NCBI GenBank assembly: GCA_008477525.1
Contig: SPDT01000003.1
Coordinates: forward strand, 806,001-870,000
DNA from: Hypomyces perniciosus
Lineage: Eukaryota > Ascomycota > Sordariomycetes > Hypocreales > Hypocreaceae
Direction of reading: 5' to 3'
Length of the DNA: 64,000 nucleotides
This document shows, piece by piece, positions 1 to 10,690 of this stretch. Every line of letters starts with the position of its first letter. Positions within the stretch are counted from its first letter, which is position 1. The position numbers and the translations under genes are program-made. The notes below the pieces were generated by a model. That model ran no database searches. It was not told the origin of the DNA and saw only the letters and a list, made by a program, of their open reading frames with translations.

Positions 1-439
1 GATGGAAGCTCAATTTACTTGAGCAACACCGAGATGAAGCCGAAAGTTGTGCTTCCGGAGGCCAAGGATAAAGATAAGGAGAACTTGTCCACTGTATCGA
101 GACAGGATGGGAGCTTTATTTTCTCGGACAGGAAGGAAACACAGCCGACAGTCGCACTTCCGGCAGCGAAGCCTCAACCACGGCCGTTCCAGGGCCTTGC
201 AACGTCTCGTTGGGCTAAGCAAGCAGCTCCAACTGGTAAGATTTACAAGAGAAAAATTCATGAGAAGAAGAGGTTCACTAATCAAAAATGGAAAAGGTTG
301 GTCAGTGCCCACTGTGAAGCCAACAGAGGCCTCGCCGAAGACAACCTCTCGGAGCGGTGCTTCTGAACTCAAGGGGCTAAGCTCTTCTCAATGGGCTGAC
401 AAGCCCGTTGCATTTTCGGGTCATTTTTTTGGTATCTGA
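1..439 (+). CDS. 3' end of an unrecognised fungal gene (partial)
   Basis: Two exons fit: 1-235 and 297-439. The first is open to the window edge, so the 5' end is missing; an ATG at 34 is in frame but reading continues upstream of it. The intron 236-296 has a GTAAGA donor, a CACTAATC branch-like site and an AAAAG acceptor, and joining it restores one frame that ends in TGA at 437-439. The peptide is basic, rich in K, P, S and T, and low in complexity. It carries the related motifs GLATSRWA and GLSSSQWA, one per exon, which suggests a short repeat. No enzyme motif is visible. I do not recognise the family; the role is unknown. Confidence 0.55.
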
Positions 440-749
440 ACCCGACAGACATCTTCTCCATGTCTATGATCAAGATGGAAAGGATGACGCATAGGCATCT
501 GGAGGATGATTATACGCAAATTGGAGACGTGGGAGCGTACTTGGCTGACAAATGAATCACTGAGGAGGCAATATTGCGACATCGTGGAAGGGAACAATTT
601 GCTATCTGTTGTCGCAGTTCACGGGGAGCTCCACCGGTAACCAGTATATGTTAGGCTTCGATAATAAATTCAGGGTTTGGCCTTGGGAATTGGGCCATGG
701 TAACACATGTTCCGAGTAGTTCGTGATTGTTGTGGTTTGGAAGTCAGGG
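440..749. other. convergent intergenic spacer
   Basis: About 310 nt lie between the stop codons of two convergent genes. It presumably holds both 3' UTRs. No further gene or repeat is seen. Confidence 0.5.
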
Positions 750-1224
750 TTAGGTCTCGTTGCTTATTTTCTTTCTACATCTTGACTCGTACATGGAAAG
801 TAATTGCCGTGTCTCTTGATCCAGACCTCCATCATCGCCTTCTATTTTGAAAACTTTGGCCATGAATTCTATAGCATCATTGTAACGGCGGAAGAAATAC
901 AGTTCCTCAACAGCATGGAGGACCTGTTGAACATGCTGCTTATTGGCACCAGGGCCAAGAGGCAGCTGGATGGATTTGTAAATCTGCGGCAGTGGCAGCA
1001 TTATGTCAGTTTATCTGTTATACAATTCTGGGCTGGGTGGGCCAGCGGGTGGGTGAGAGAGTTTGGCTCACCTCGCCGTCTTCTACTTTTGCGCGATAGT
1101 TGCGCTTCACGGCTTGGAAGTCGGCTTCGGACTGGCCTTTTCTTTTGGACTGCTTTTGGGTGTTGTCTTCCTCGGAGTCGGAGAGTTGGATGTTGAAGAG
1201 GCCATTGTCTTCGGAGTCGGACAT
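750..1224 (-). CDS. small acidic conserved-looking protein, 128 aa
   Basis: Exons on the minus strand are 1224-1072 and 983-750. The intron 1071-984 has a GTGAGC donor and an acceptor in CTGCCGCAG, phase 0, and joins ...KVEDGE to IYKSIQ.... The N-terminal 50 residues are acidic and hydrophilic with two SDSE-type clusters (possible casein kinase 2 sites). The C-terminal 77 residues look helical, with a VQQVLHAVEELYFFRRY stretch and a basic end. The start is the ATG after a CA-rich leader and matches the SDSED-rich beginning. I do not recognise a named family. The gene is divergent from the thioredoxin-fold gene at 2059 and convergent with the partial gene at 1-439. Confidence 0.65.
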
Positions 1225-2058
1225 TGTTTGGTGGAGGTGAGGGTGAAGGCTGTGTAATTGATGATAATGGGTTAGGGGAGAGTTTCCTGGCTGAGTGAGA
1301 ATGAGTGAGGCATCATGAGAACTGAAATGCACGCCCCACTACGAGTCCGTGGGACAAGTACTCCGTACTCCGTAGAAGTAAGGTAAGGAAAGGGTTGACA
1401 CAGCCACAGCCCTACAGTGGCTTGTGTAGTACTAAAATTAGCACAGAGCATTTTTGGCAGTGCTACGAAGTACTACTTCGTACTCCGTCCTTGATATCAG
1501 TCCGTACGGTGTGCATTGTAGAGAACATGTCCAACATTATGTAAATTTTACACCAAATCTATTAAAGGCAAGCTGTTTAGGTGGTTTGAAGTGTTTGATA
1601 ACCCCACCAAATGACCTCATGTGGGTGCACAACATGGGTACTTAACATGGGTAAGAATCTGACTGGCGTTTACAGAGTCTTATTGCTGACAGCTCTTCCA
1701 ACCAACAATGACAAAGAGCCGCCCATCTGGCACAAGTTACAGTAGACGCCGGTATTGCAGACATTCCACGAATAGGAGAAAGACCCTAGGCAACATGCAG
1801 CGCATAATTCATATGACCCTGACAAATCTAGTGGCGTAGCCCAACATCACGCGGCGCGGAGCAAGTCCAAAGCCGTCGGGTACTAGCATTGGGCTAAATC
1901 AACGACTAATCATAAGCGCCACAGCACGACGAAGCTCCAACGAGGAACAAACGATGGCCCCCGAGATAAAGATCAGTTTGTGTCCAACGATATTTATTTG
2001 AGCCCTTTTCCCTTCACCGTATCACTAGGACTCTTTGCAGATACGCCGTCAATTCATT
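1225..2058. promoter_or_regulatory. divergent intergenic region with TACTCCGTA-type motifs
   Basis: This 834-nt region separates two divergent start codons and should contain both promoters. It carries clustered copies of a short motif: GTACTCCGTACTCCGTAG near 1358-1375 and a GTACTACTTCGTACTCCGTCC segment near 1472-1492. No coding sequence is supported. Confidence 0.5.
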
Positions 2059-3187
2059 ATGGAAGACACAAAGACCGAAGCCCCGGCTCCTGCTGCCTCC
2101 AGCAAGCCGGAGGAACAGCCAACGGCTACGGACTCAGCGCCGGCTCCAGCTCCACAAGATACCCCTGTTAAGAAGCCTGAGGAGACGTCATCAGAAAAGC
2201 CTGCGTCGACGAGGACGAGACCATCACCATCCGTATCTCTGGATATAGACAAGACGAAGCCCCAGGACTTTGAAGGCGAGCTGCTCACCAACAACGAGCT
2301 GCCGCCCGCCGAGATCCTGAAGAAGATTGAGAACTACGTGGTGCTGGATCGCGATGGCAAGACGCATACCTTCAAGAGCCTTTACAGCGGACGCAATGTT
2401 GCTCGTCGTGTTCTCGTCATCTTTGTGCGACACTTTTTCTGCGGCGTATGTCTTTCACTACCCAAAGTTCCTGTCATGGTACTAACAGCCGTGCATTTTG
2501 TAGAACTGCCAAGAATACCTTCGCACCTTGTCCGAGTCAATCACACCCGACTCCTTATTGCGGCTACCTATCAGCACCTTCATCACGGTCATTGGATGTG
2601 GTGATCCCGCCTTGATCGACATGTACGCCTCCGAAACGAATTGCTCTTTCCCGATATATACAGACCCGACACGGTCACTATTCGATGCGCTGGGCATGGT
2701 CAAGACGCTCACGATGGGCACGAAGCCCGCGTACGCGAGGAAGAGCATGGCCAAGGGAATCATGGACAGCATCGTGCAGGGGCTGAAATTCGTGCCCAAG
2801 GGCTTGGCGCTCAAGTCTGGCGACCATCGCCAAGTCGGCGGCGAGTTCCTGTTCGAGCCACTTGATATCGCGACGCCCGTGACGACGCCGCAGGAGGAGC
2901 GGCCCCCAAAGATTGGATCGCTTGAGGGTAAAGAGCAAGGGACTGCGAATGGGGACGACGTCTCTGTGGAGGAGAAGAGGGTGACGTGGTGCCACAGGAT
3001 GAAGACGACGAGAGACCACGCCGAGATACCGGAGCTTATGGAGGTTTTGGGCTTGGATGGCCATGGCCAGTCTGAGCCGCTGCGGGCGAGGAAGGGCACA
3101 GGGCTCAGTATGGCGAGCCAGATGAGCCAGTTGAGTCAGGCTGCCCTGGCGGCTGAGCCTGTTACGAATGATGACAAACAAGCATAG
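2059..3187 (+). CDS. AhpC/TSA-like thioredoxin-fold protein (PRXL2/AAED1-type)
   Basis: Exons are 2059-2445 and 2504-3187 (356 aa). The intron has a GTATGT donor, a TACTAAC branch point and a TTTTGTAG acceptor. The splice junction falls inside the likely redox motif: exon 1 ends ...FFCG and exon 2 starts NCQEYL, giving C-G-N-C at residues 128-131. The first 70 residues are low complexity (P, A, T, E, K). The thioredoxin-fold segment runs from about 95 to 230 and contains VIFVRHFFCG, TVIGCGDPALI and FPIYTDPTRSLF. The C-terminal tail is S/A/Q-rich and looks disordered. PRXL2/AAED1 proteins are peroxiredoxin-like reductases of poorly defined substrate. Cytosolic location is likely because no signal peptide is seen. 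Confidence 0.85.
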
Positions 3188-3342
3188 TAGTGAAGCGTTT
3201 CTAAGAGGTATGATTGCATCTGGTTTTTTGGTCAGAACAAAATGGTTTAGGTTTCTGTTGCATGGATATCCCCTCGAGGCAGTTTGGTCTCTGAATGTCA
3301 ATTGTCTTAACCGTCAGGCTCATCAGGCATAGACATGCTATG

Positions 3343-4157
3343 CTAAATGCTTTGGATCACCTCCTGGACCTCTAACTTGTAGTCTAATATCTCCTTGCCA
3401 TTTACCAAGTCATTCTCCGTCGCCCTCTTATCCCCCTCCTCCAAAGACTTGACAATGCCCGCTTGCAAATGCCTCTCTCTCAACCTCTTCCTCGCAATGT
3501 CAAAGTCCACCTCCACAAACCATAGCTCATCAAGCAGCGCCGCCGCATCCCGCCATATCTCCTTGTCCAAAGCCAAGTAGTTCCCCTCCAGCACCACAAT
3601 ACGATGCGTCGGCAGCACGGCGATGTCGTCCTCCTTGGGGTCCTTCACCGCGTGGTCAAAGGAGGGTGCGAGAATGGGTTTTGCATCTGCAGAGATGGGC
3701 TGGCGTAGTGCCTGGACTAGACCTAGGAATTTGGGTGCGTCAAAGGTGAAGTGGGCACCGCGGCGAGCGTGGGCGGTTATGGGGTCGGGCATAGCAGAGA
3801 GGGCGGCCCGGGTGAGGTGGAAGCCGTCCATGGGGAGGAAAGTCACTGGCGGATTGAGGCTCGAGGCATGGTCGTTGAGCCTCTGGGTGACGGTTTGGGC
3901 GAGAGTTGTCTTGCCTGGGTTGAGTGGGTTAGCTGGGGAAGATGGGGGTAGGTTTCGAGGACAGCATGCCTGAGCCGGGGATTCCAGCAATGCCAATTAC
4001 TATGTGATGGTTAGCCAAGCGATATCTTGAAAGTGCTTGTGAAGGGTATGAGTTGTTCGGGGTTGAGGGATCATGACTTACACAGACGCTCGTCGTGAGG
4101 AGTCTCCTCATACTTCTTCCAGACCTTGTCAACCAGCCTTTGAACCTGGCTCTCCAT
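3343..4157 (-). CDS. P-loop nucleoside-kinase-like protein (uridine kinase/YFH7-type)
   Basis: Exons on the minus strand are 4157-4082, 3999-3970 and 3914-3343, giving 225 aa with matching phases. Intron 1 (4081-4000) has a GTAAGT donor. Intron 2 (3969-3915) has a GC donor (GCATGC), a CTAAC branch point and a CAACCCAG acceptor. Exon 2 is only 30 nt. Joining it builds the Walker A motif GIPGSGKTT at residues 31-39. Downstream motifs are PMDGFHL, RRGAHFTFD, PSFDHAVKDP, VVLEGNYL and the RKRLRERHL lid-like segment, all typical of the phosphoribulokinase/uridine-kinase superfamily. The exact substrate is not predictable; relatives include yeast YFH7. It is divergent from the methionine aminopeptidase gene, 354 nt apart. 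Confidence 0.88.
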
Positions 4158-4511
4158 GTTGATTATTCCAATGCCTATTCTATGAGTCCATAAATTGAAG
4201 AGCGACGTTGGAGATACTCCGTATATATTCACGATATGAGATGGATCGGAACCCCTGGTTATGACCCCACGGCCCCTCAATCCCACGGACGGGTGTGCTC
4301 CGAACGAAGTATTTAGGCGACAGAAAAAGCGGGCAGTCTACCCAGTGATATGACGCACTATTTTGTCAGCACCCAATGCCATCATCAATGGCGGGGTTTC
4401 GTTCGTGGGGAATCCTGGCGCCAAATTTTGTTCCCTTGTAGAATACTCCGTGCCGAAGCCCTCTGTCGCCCACAGGACAGCAAACACGACATCAACGCAC
4501 GTCGGCCCAAG
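4158..4511. promoter_or_regulatory. divergent promoter region, kinase-like gene and MetAP2
   Basis: This 354-nt spacer lies between two start codons that face away from each other. It contains two TACTCCGT-type motifs (near 4215 and 4442). No other element is recognised. Confidence 0.5.
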
Positions 4512-6017
4512 ATGGCAGCCCAAGTTCCCACTGAGGCTCTGAAGGAGCTGAAAGGTAATTAAATTATCCGGGAATTATTCTGGTGCAAGAAGGACGTTTT
4601 GCGTTGCTAATATGATGGCGCCGTCTTACAGTGGACGAAAGTGTCCGGCCTACAGGCAAGGCCGGGAATACTGCGACTGCTGGTAACGACGAAGACGACG
4701 CGCACGACGGCGAAGACTCCGAAGACGATGCCGATGACAACGCGCCCGCGGCCGGCGCAGCCAAGAAGAAGAAGAAGAGAAAGCCCAAGAAGAAGAAGGC
4801 TCCCACCAGCCAGACTGAGCCCCCGCGCGTGCTGGTCAGCCAGCTGTTCCCCAACAAGAGCTACCCCAAGGGCGAGGAGGTCGAGTACAAGGACGAGAAC
4901 AGCTACCGGACTACGAATGAGGAGAAGCGCCATCTGGATAGTTTGAACAGCGATTTCCTGGCCGACTACCGCGAGGCTGCCGAGATCCACCGACAGGTGC
5001 GACAGTATGCGAAGAAGGTCATCAGGCCTGGACAGACCTTGACAGAGATTGCGGAGACAATTGAGGACGGTGTTAGAGCGCTTACTGGCCACCAGGGCGT
5101 GGAGGAGGGAGATGCTCTCAAGGCCGGCATGGGCTTCCCCTGCGGTCTGAGTCTGAACCACTGCGCTGCCCATTACACCCCCAATGCCGGGAACAAGATG
5201 GTGCTGCAGAAGGAGGACGTCATGAAGGTGGACTTTGGTGTCCATGTCAACGGAAAGATTGTGGATTCTGCCTTTACTGTTGCGTTCGACAACAAATACG
5301 ACAACTTGCTCCAGGCTGTCAGGGAGGCCACCAACGCAGGTGTCCGCGAGGCGGGCATCGACGCCCGCGTTGGCGAAATCGGCGGCGTTATCCAAGAAGT
5401 CATGGAGAGCTTCGAAGTCGAGATTGACGGCACGACGTACCCCATCAAGAGCATCCGCAACCTCACAGGCCACACGATCCTGCCATACAGCATCCACGGC
5501 ACCAAGGCCGTGCCGATTGTAAAGAGCAACGACCAGACCAAAATGGAGGAAGGTGACGTGTTTGCCATTGAGACATTTGGCAGCACCGGCAATGGATATG
5601 TCAGAGACGATGGAGAGGTCTCGCACTATGCCAAGGTTGGGGATGCGCATGTGGATTTGCGCCTCAGCTCGGCCAAGTCGCTGCTCAATGTGATTAATAA
5701 GAATTTCGGAACGCTGCCGTTCTGTCGACGGTACCTGGACCGTCTTGGTCAGGAGAAGTACCTGCTGGGGGTATATATCGCCATTTCCTCCTTTTTTATG
5801 GAGTGCTAACCGTGTTCCACAGCTGAACAGCCTGGTGCAAAACGACATCGTCGAGGCGTACCCGCCCTTGTGTGACAAGAGGGGCTCGTACACTGCTCAG
5901 TTTGAGCATGTAAGTGCACTTTTAAATCATCCGTTTTATGAACTATAGCTGACTTTCTAGACCATTCTGATTCGACCTACCGTGAAGGAGGTCATCAGCC
6001 GAGGAGAAGACTATTAG
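4512..6017 (+). CDS. methionine aminopeptidase 2
   Basis: Four exons, 4512-4554, 4632-5770, 5823-5909 and 5961-6017, give 441 aa in one frame. The enzyme removes initiator methionine from nascent proteins at the ribosome and is the known target of fumagillin. The N-terminus has an acidic run followed by polylysine (about 58-70), as in other type 2 enzymes. The five metal ligands and the catalytic His are all visible: H195 in LNHCAAH, D215 in KVDFGVH, D226 in KIVDSAF, H295 in TGHTILP, E328 in AIETFGS and E422 in AQFEHT. The C-terminus ends GEDY, as expected. Length is normal for fungi. The first exon encodes only 14 residues. Confidence 0.96.
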
Positions 6018-6903
6018 AGTAGCAAGCTGTGAGAGTGATTCTGAAATATGACACCCTTATGAGATGTGAAACGAAATTACTGCTACTACCACAAATTGCT
6101 CTTCGTCTCCTGATTGTCTCCTGATCAATCTTGCATGCGCTTCCCCGGATCTAAGATGCAGGTCCAAGGAGATTTCGATATTTCTCACCAATGAACATCT
6201 GGCGATTGCGATCAAAGCTGCATTTACAAGATACAATACCAGTACCTACGAGTACATATTATCCCCTAGCCACTGCGTTTAACATCGCCATTCTCGAGAG
6301 GCTGTGACCAAATCGTGCACGGACTCATTCCGGGACCCCGAAGCCAATCAGCGGCATTCCCCGGTTTCCACCGTCCCGAGGATTTCTCGCTGTATCGATA
6401 AGGCTTAGCCCTTTCGGTGCTAGATCCTGCCGGGAGGGGGTAAGCCGTCTTAGTCAGTCACTGCAAGAAAAAAAAAATCCTTCTCCCTAGTGGAGGCGCT
6501 GAAAGCCAATGCCGAAATCGTCGCTCTTTTTCACATGTGCGTGACTGTGCCACCAAAACCAGCCTTATCTATTACTACTACTCCCCTGAAAAACCCGCAC
6601 GAAAATCGCCTCCATCTATTTTCCATCTCCAGACTGCGATACAATAATACCCCATTACCCCGGTTTGCGCGCAGTGTTTGAGGCGGAACTGCGTTTTCCT
6701 TAATATTTATTTTGACGGGTTTTCGCGGGCGATTTAACGACTTCTCGATAGACGTCACGAAGCGATCCGACACCAAGCAATCCGATACAGAAGAGCACAC
6801 GACCAAGGATTGTCCAATCATCGGAGCTTCGACCTCAACTTTCCCCCCTCCTCCACCTCCCATATCCCGACCTCCTCCTTTTCCTACATACAATCTTCAC
6901 AAT
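6018..6903. other. intergenic region and 5' leader of the UPS-like gene
   Basis: About 890 nt precede the UPS-like start. The last 70 nt are strongly pyrimidine-rich (CCCCTCCTCCACCTCCC and similar), as in many fungal 5' leaders. An open frame extends upstream from the chosen start to 6712, but it lacks family similarity and I treat it as leader. Confidence 0.5.
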
Positions 6904-7476
6904 ATGAAGGTCTTCTCAAATACCGTCACCTACAACTACTCATGGGACGAGGTCTCCACCGCCAACTGGCGGAAGTACGGACCATGGAACAACAAGTCTG
7001 AGCATGTCATCGCCGTCGACACGCTATCACGTCAGGTCGACCCAGCTACCGGCATCCTCCGCACAGAACGGCTCATCACATGCAAGCAAGCCGCGCCTGA
7101 GTGGATCAAGACGATCCTCGGCTGCAACTCCGAGGAGAGCTTTGTCTACGAGGCCAGCTACGTCGATCCGAAGAACAAGACCGTCACGATGGTCAGCCAG
7201 AACGTGACGTGGAGCAACCTCGTCCGCGTGCAGGAGGAAGTCATCTACAAGCCGCTGAGCGACCACCAGACGCAGTTCCTGCAGAGCGCTCGCGTCACGG
7301 CGCTGTGCGGTGGCTGGCAGAGGATAAAGAACAGCATTGAGGACACCCTCGTGAATCGGTTCAAGGAGAATGCGATCAAGGGCCGTGAGGGCTTCGAGCG
7401 TGTGCTGGAGATGAGCCGGATCGTGTTTGCTGAGGAGAAGGCTCGGCAGCAGCGGGAGAAGCTGATGATTATGTAA
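6904..7476 (+). CDS. PRELI/MSF1 domain lipid-transfer protein (Ups2-like)
   Basis: A single exon encodes 190 aa. The start MKVFSNTVTYNYSWDEVSTA and the segment HVIAVDTLSR...LRTERLITCKQ...P.WIK.ILG match the PRELI/MSF1 family, with the best resemblance to the yeast Ups2/Ups3 branch. These proteins act in the mitochondrial intermembrane space with Mdm35 and carry phosphatidylserine or phosphatidic acid between membranes. The C-terminal helix region (FKENAIKGREGFERVLEM) is also typical. The start was chosen at the conserved MKxF. The family assignment is firm; Ups2 versus Ups1 specificity is inferred from the HVIAVD/TERLIT segment. Confidence 0.9.
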   Translation: MKVFSNTVTYNYSWDEVSTANWRKYGPWNNKSEHVIAVDTLSRQVDPATGILRTERLITCKQAAPEWIKTILGCNSEESFVYEASYVDPKNKTVTMVSQNVTWSNLVRVQEEVIYKPLSDHQTQFLQSARVTALCGGWQRIKNSIEDTLVNRFKENAIKGREGFERVLEMSRIVFAEEKARQQREKLMIM

Positions 7477-8320
7477 CACCCGCCAAGTCCGACTTGAGAA
7501 CGACACACAACAACCACCACCACAACTCTCCACTATAAACGACCTTTTTGCATTTTTTTTGGGGAGACTTTCTGTTTTGTTTCGGCGCACTTGGAAGAGG
7601 GCAAGGGGTGTTTATTTTTTTCCCAAGCATTTTCGCGGCGTGGCGTTTCGGATACACAAAAGAAAATTGGAGAGCGCGCATTCAGCTGGCGAAGACACAC
7701 ACAAAGATGCAAAGAATGAGAACGACAAACGACCAAAAAAGAAAGGGGTAGGGAAGGGGTTTCCAGAATTTTCAGTTTATACGATACGATACCACCAGTC
7801 TGCTTAGACAACGGGCAGCCATCTGGACCCAAGGAAGAGAAGAGAAAGAGGGGAAAAGTCGTCCGCCATCCATGTATAAAGCGAGCGGGCGCTTTTGATA
7901 GATGCACTTTTTTAGAGTCTTTAGAATATCCTGTAAACGAGAACATTATGAAGAAATACTCAATTATCACTACTGATCTGGGGTTGCCTGAGATGTGAGT
8001 GGCCGTGGATGAGGATAGGGATGACGTCCGTTCTGACATTACTCCAGAGCAGAGCAGCGAAAGCATGATGGGCGACCGAGGGTGTTCAAGGTGCTGATGA
8101 CACCTCATAGATATTGGACGTCGAGACTGGGACGTACAGATGCCGCCGATGCCACTGTTCCCTCCGACTTGGAAGAAGTATATGTTTGAGAGGCATCTTA
8201 CTCCTATAGTCACGACGTACAGGACAGGAACTACGGAGACACACACGATTCAATGATTCATACATCACAAGTGGCTAGATGATATCGGCAAGGCAATGTA
8301 TATGTTTTGCGGTCCCTGTT
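7477..8320. other. intergenic, likely 3' UTR of the UPS-like gene
   Basis: A G/A- and T-rich stretch with homopolymer runs around 7551-7560 and 7615-7622. Open frames here are low complexity on both strands and have no family features. No gene is supported. Confidence 0.45.
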
Positions 8321-9376
8321 TTATTGCCACCCGCTCCCTACTGCTGCATCGGCAACTTCTGCAACAGCAGCATCACCGCCGGGCCCACCAGCACCGGCAA
8401 CGGCGGCCGCTTCACCACCGCCACGGGCCACATTCCGGGCGGCCTGCTCTCGGGCAGCCCCCCCGAACACCGCCATGGCCTCGGGGTCAAACCCCATCTG
8501 CTCCAGCGGACAGGCCACCGCATGATGGCCCGGAAGCCCACAACGATGACAGAGGTTGTCACCGCCGGCGCCGCCACGGCCGCCTGTGGGTTGAACCCCA
8601 TCTCGAGGAATACCCGCCGCTGGGCCTAGGAGAGACCCCTATAGGGAGCCCGTCCTGGCCCAAGCGGGTAGGCGGCCGTGGCCATTGGCTGCCGCCCGGG
8701 CCGCTGCCGAGGTGATGTTGAGTTTGAGATATTCTATAGCATAGTCAGCAATGTATACTTTGATCATTGACTTGGTGTAGAAAGCGATACTTACTGGTCT
8801 CGACAAATTGTCGATGGAGGACTCCGCCTCCGCCACGCCTACCACCGCTTCGGGGTTGAACCCCATTGCTTCATGTGGTGGTTCATGGGGTTCAACCCCT
8901 TTGGTTGCCCCCGCCACTGATGGAGTTGGTGTTGTAGTGGTTCATTCTATAGCCTAGTCAGCAACATATCCCTTTCGTCATGGACTCAGTGGAGAGTGAC
9001 AACTTACTTGAGAAAGGTGTCTTTTGGTGAGTGTCTTTGTCGGAGACTCTTGGGCGGGGGGACGTAGCGAGTGCGAAGGCGGGCGGAGGGGAGTCTGCTG
9101 CAAACTGCTGTCAGCCTTCATCATGAAATGGTGATCAGGAGATGATGAACTTACGGTTTGATTGGTTGATTGATTGGCTTCAAGAAAGGAAACAATGATG
9201 GTCAGTATATCTCTGATGATGTGATGGCGTTGGGGCGGACTTACGATGATGATAATGGTGGTGTGGTGGTGGTGATGATGGTGTGGAAGGAAGAAGAAAG
9301 AGAGAAAGGAAAAAAAGGAACTGCACAAATTTTTGGGGGGAGAGGGCTGTTTATCCTCATTGACCGAAGCACGTGC
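8321..9376 (-). pseudogene. decayed ubiquitin-cassette/zinc-knuckle gene, copy A
   Basis: Read on the minus strand, this copy begins with the GCACGTGC element (9376-9369), a T-rich leader and CA-rich intron-like segments. A degraded ubiquitin-like exon lies near 9100-9008 and ends in CTCAAG/GTAAGTTG. An intron follows whose 3' end is TGCTGACTAGGCTATAG. An exon starting AATGAACCACTAC soon reaches a stop. A second intron end, TGCTGACTATGCTATAG, leads to a further paralogous segment. The 3' part encodes a CCHC knuckle (CHRCGLPGHHAVACP), then LEQMGFDPEAMAVFGGAA and an A/G-rich tail stopping at 8321-8323. Frame changes and stops separate these blocks. It shares intron positions with copies B and C, so it arose by DNA duplication rather than retroposition. 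Confidence 0.6.
9369..9376 (-). promoter_or_regulatory. GCACGTGC palindrome upstream of copy A
   Basis: A perfect 8-bp palindrome containing the E-box core CACGTG, followed on the minus strand by TTC. The same GCACGTGCTTC occurs at the same place upstream of copies B and C. CACGTG is bound by bHLH factors in fungi; binding here is inferred. Confidence 0.5.
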
Positions 9377-9489
9377 TACTGTCTATGTTGCTATACTGAC
9401 AGCCGACTGGGAATTTCTGACAGCTGACAGCAGGTCGTTCGCGGCGGTCCTCGATGCATACCCCTAACAGGTCTACAGGTGCCAGATAG

Positions 9490-9999
9490 ACTCTAGTTAA
9501 CTCGTCGACGATCTCTGGCGCATTTCTCGAAGATGAGGGAGCCGCTCCCTTGGCAGACATCAACCAAAACCTCTCCGTTTTAGCTGTATGTTATCGACGA
9601 ATGCTCGACAACGCCGACATATTCATCCAACAGAGCACGAACCCAGCCGAATCGGTACGACACTTCCATTACGAAGACTGGAATAGAACATACAATGCAA
9701 TTGCCGCAGCCAAGTCCAGACATGGATCCAAACCCAACTTCGCTTACACCAACAGACTCTTGCCAACTGCCCGCCCGGTCTTGTATGGCGTGGCGAGTGA
9801 CGAAATCGTCAGGCAAGTTGTGGAAGTTGGCAAAGACGCCAGGAACACCTTGGTGGCGGCGGAATTTATGAGGGAGTGCCGCCTACTGATGTTTACGGGT
9901 TCAAAGGGGATATTTAACTGCAAACTGAGAAAAAAAGGCAACGATTGCAGTACTAGACATCAAACTTGTCGTCGAACGAACAACCCTGGCTGCTGGTGA
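9490..9999 (+). CDS. orphan open segment, unrecognised protein fragment
   Basis: An open frame without a convincing ATG start runs from about 9490 to the TGA at 9997-9999 (roughly 168 codons). It has ordinary amino-acid composition, for example VCYRRMLDNADIFIQQ, HYEDWNRTYNAIAAAK and SRLVASDEIV-like helical stretches. A stop lies just upstream at 9487, and an AG at 9495-9496 (CTCTAG) could be a splice acceptor, so this may be a later exon. The 3' part after about 9920 becomes basic and less protein-like. No family is recognised. It may be a relic or an exon of a gene whose other exons have decayed. Confidence 0.3.
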   Translation, partial: TLVNSSTISGAFLEDEGAAPLADINQNLSVLAVCYRRMLDNADIFIQQSTNPAESVRHFHYEDWNRTYNAIAAAKSRHGSKPNFAYTNRLLPTARPVLYGVASDEIVRQVVEVGKDARNTLVAAEFMRECRLLMFTGSKGIFNCKLRKKGNDCSTRHQTCRRTNNPGCW

Positions 10000-10690
10000 T
10001 AGCAAATACTGGGGGAAATCCAGTGTATATCAACCTTGGCCAGCTCTTCGTCTTTGCTTTCTTCCAGCGCAAGGGTCACTTGTTATGCGGCCAGGTTTCT
10101 CGATCGGATATCGGACCGTCAGGGACACCAAATACATAAAAGATCTTGTTCTCGGTCGGCCAAGCGCCCGAGTCGATGCAGCAGTAGCTGATTTTTTCGA
10201 CTTTTTTTGGGCGTTTTTGGCCTTTTTTTGAAAGCAGAAAAATTTACACTTTAATTTACTTTAACTGACGTTGATACCTAAATGTGATATTCCTGTATCA
10301 CAATAAACAATACTGAGTCGACTAGATAGATGAGATGAAAGATAGATAAGTACCTAGGCATTGCATGATGGATAATAGGAGCCTCTCTAGCACAGTATTA
10401 TAAAAGTGTCTTCTCTCTTTTCCTCCTCCACTTCCCTTTTTATTAACCTATTTTCAGTCTTACCATTCTATAAAGATTGGTACACAGTTATGAATTTACT
10501 TTTTGTTTGGTATATATTTTCCAGATACGATACATAATAGTAGTATTATCACTCGCTTGGCACGTAATATTACACCCGGGCACCAATATCAGTTGAAGCG
10601 ATTTGAAGCAAGTATATTTGGTTCTTTTTTGCCAAAAAAAAAAGAAGCCGAAAAGGGCCAAAAAGACCACTCCATCGGGGGCCCGCCTAA
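10000..10690. other. intergenic, T- and A-tract rich
   Basis: Poly-T tracts lie near 10195-10235 and a poly-A tract near 10628-10640. The two have loosely complementary sequence (GGCCTTTTTTT against GGGCCAAAAAG). No gene is supported. Confidence 0.4.

Noticed and set aside
4607..5893. A 428-codon open frame antisense to methionine aminopeptidase 2
   Set aside because: It mirrors the codon bias of the real gene and has no independent family features. The sense strand has intact catalytic residues and splice sites.
7533..8246. A 237-codon minus-strand frame downstream of the UPS-like gene
   Set aside because: Low-complexity composition from T/A-rich 3' UTR-like DNA, with no motif or gene-like start context.
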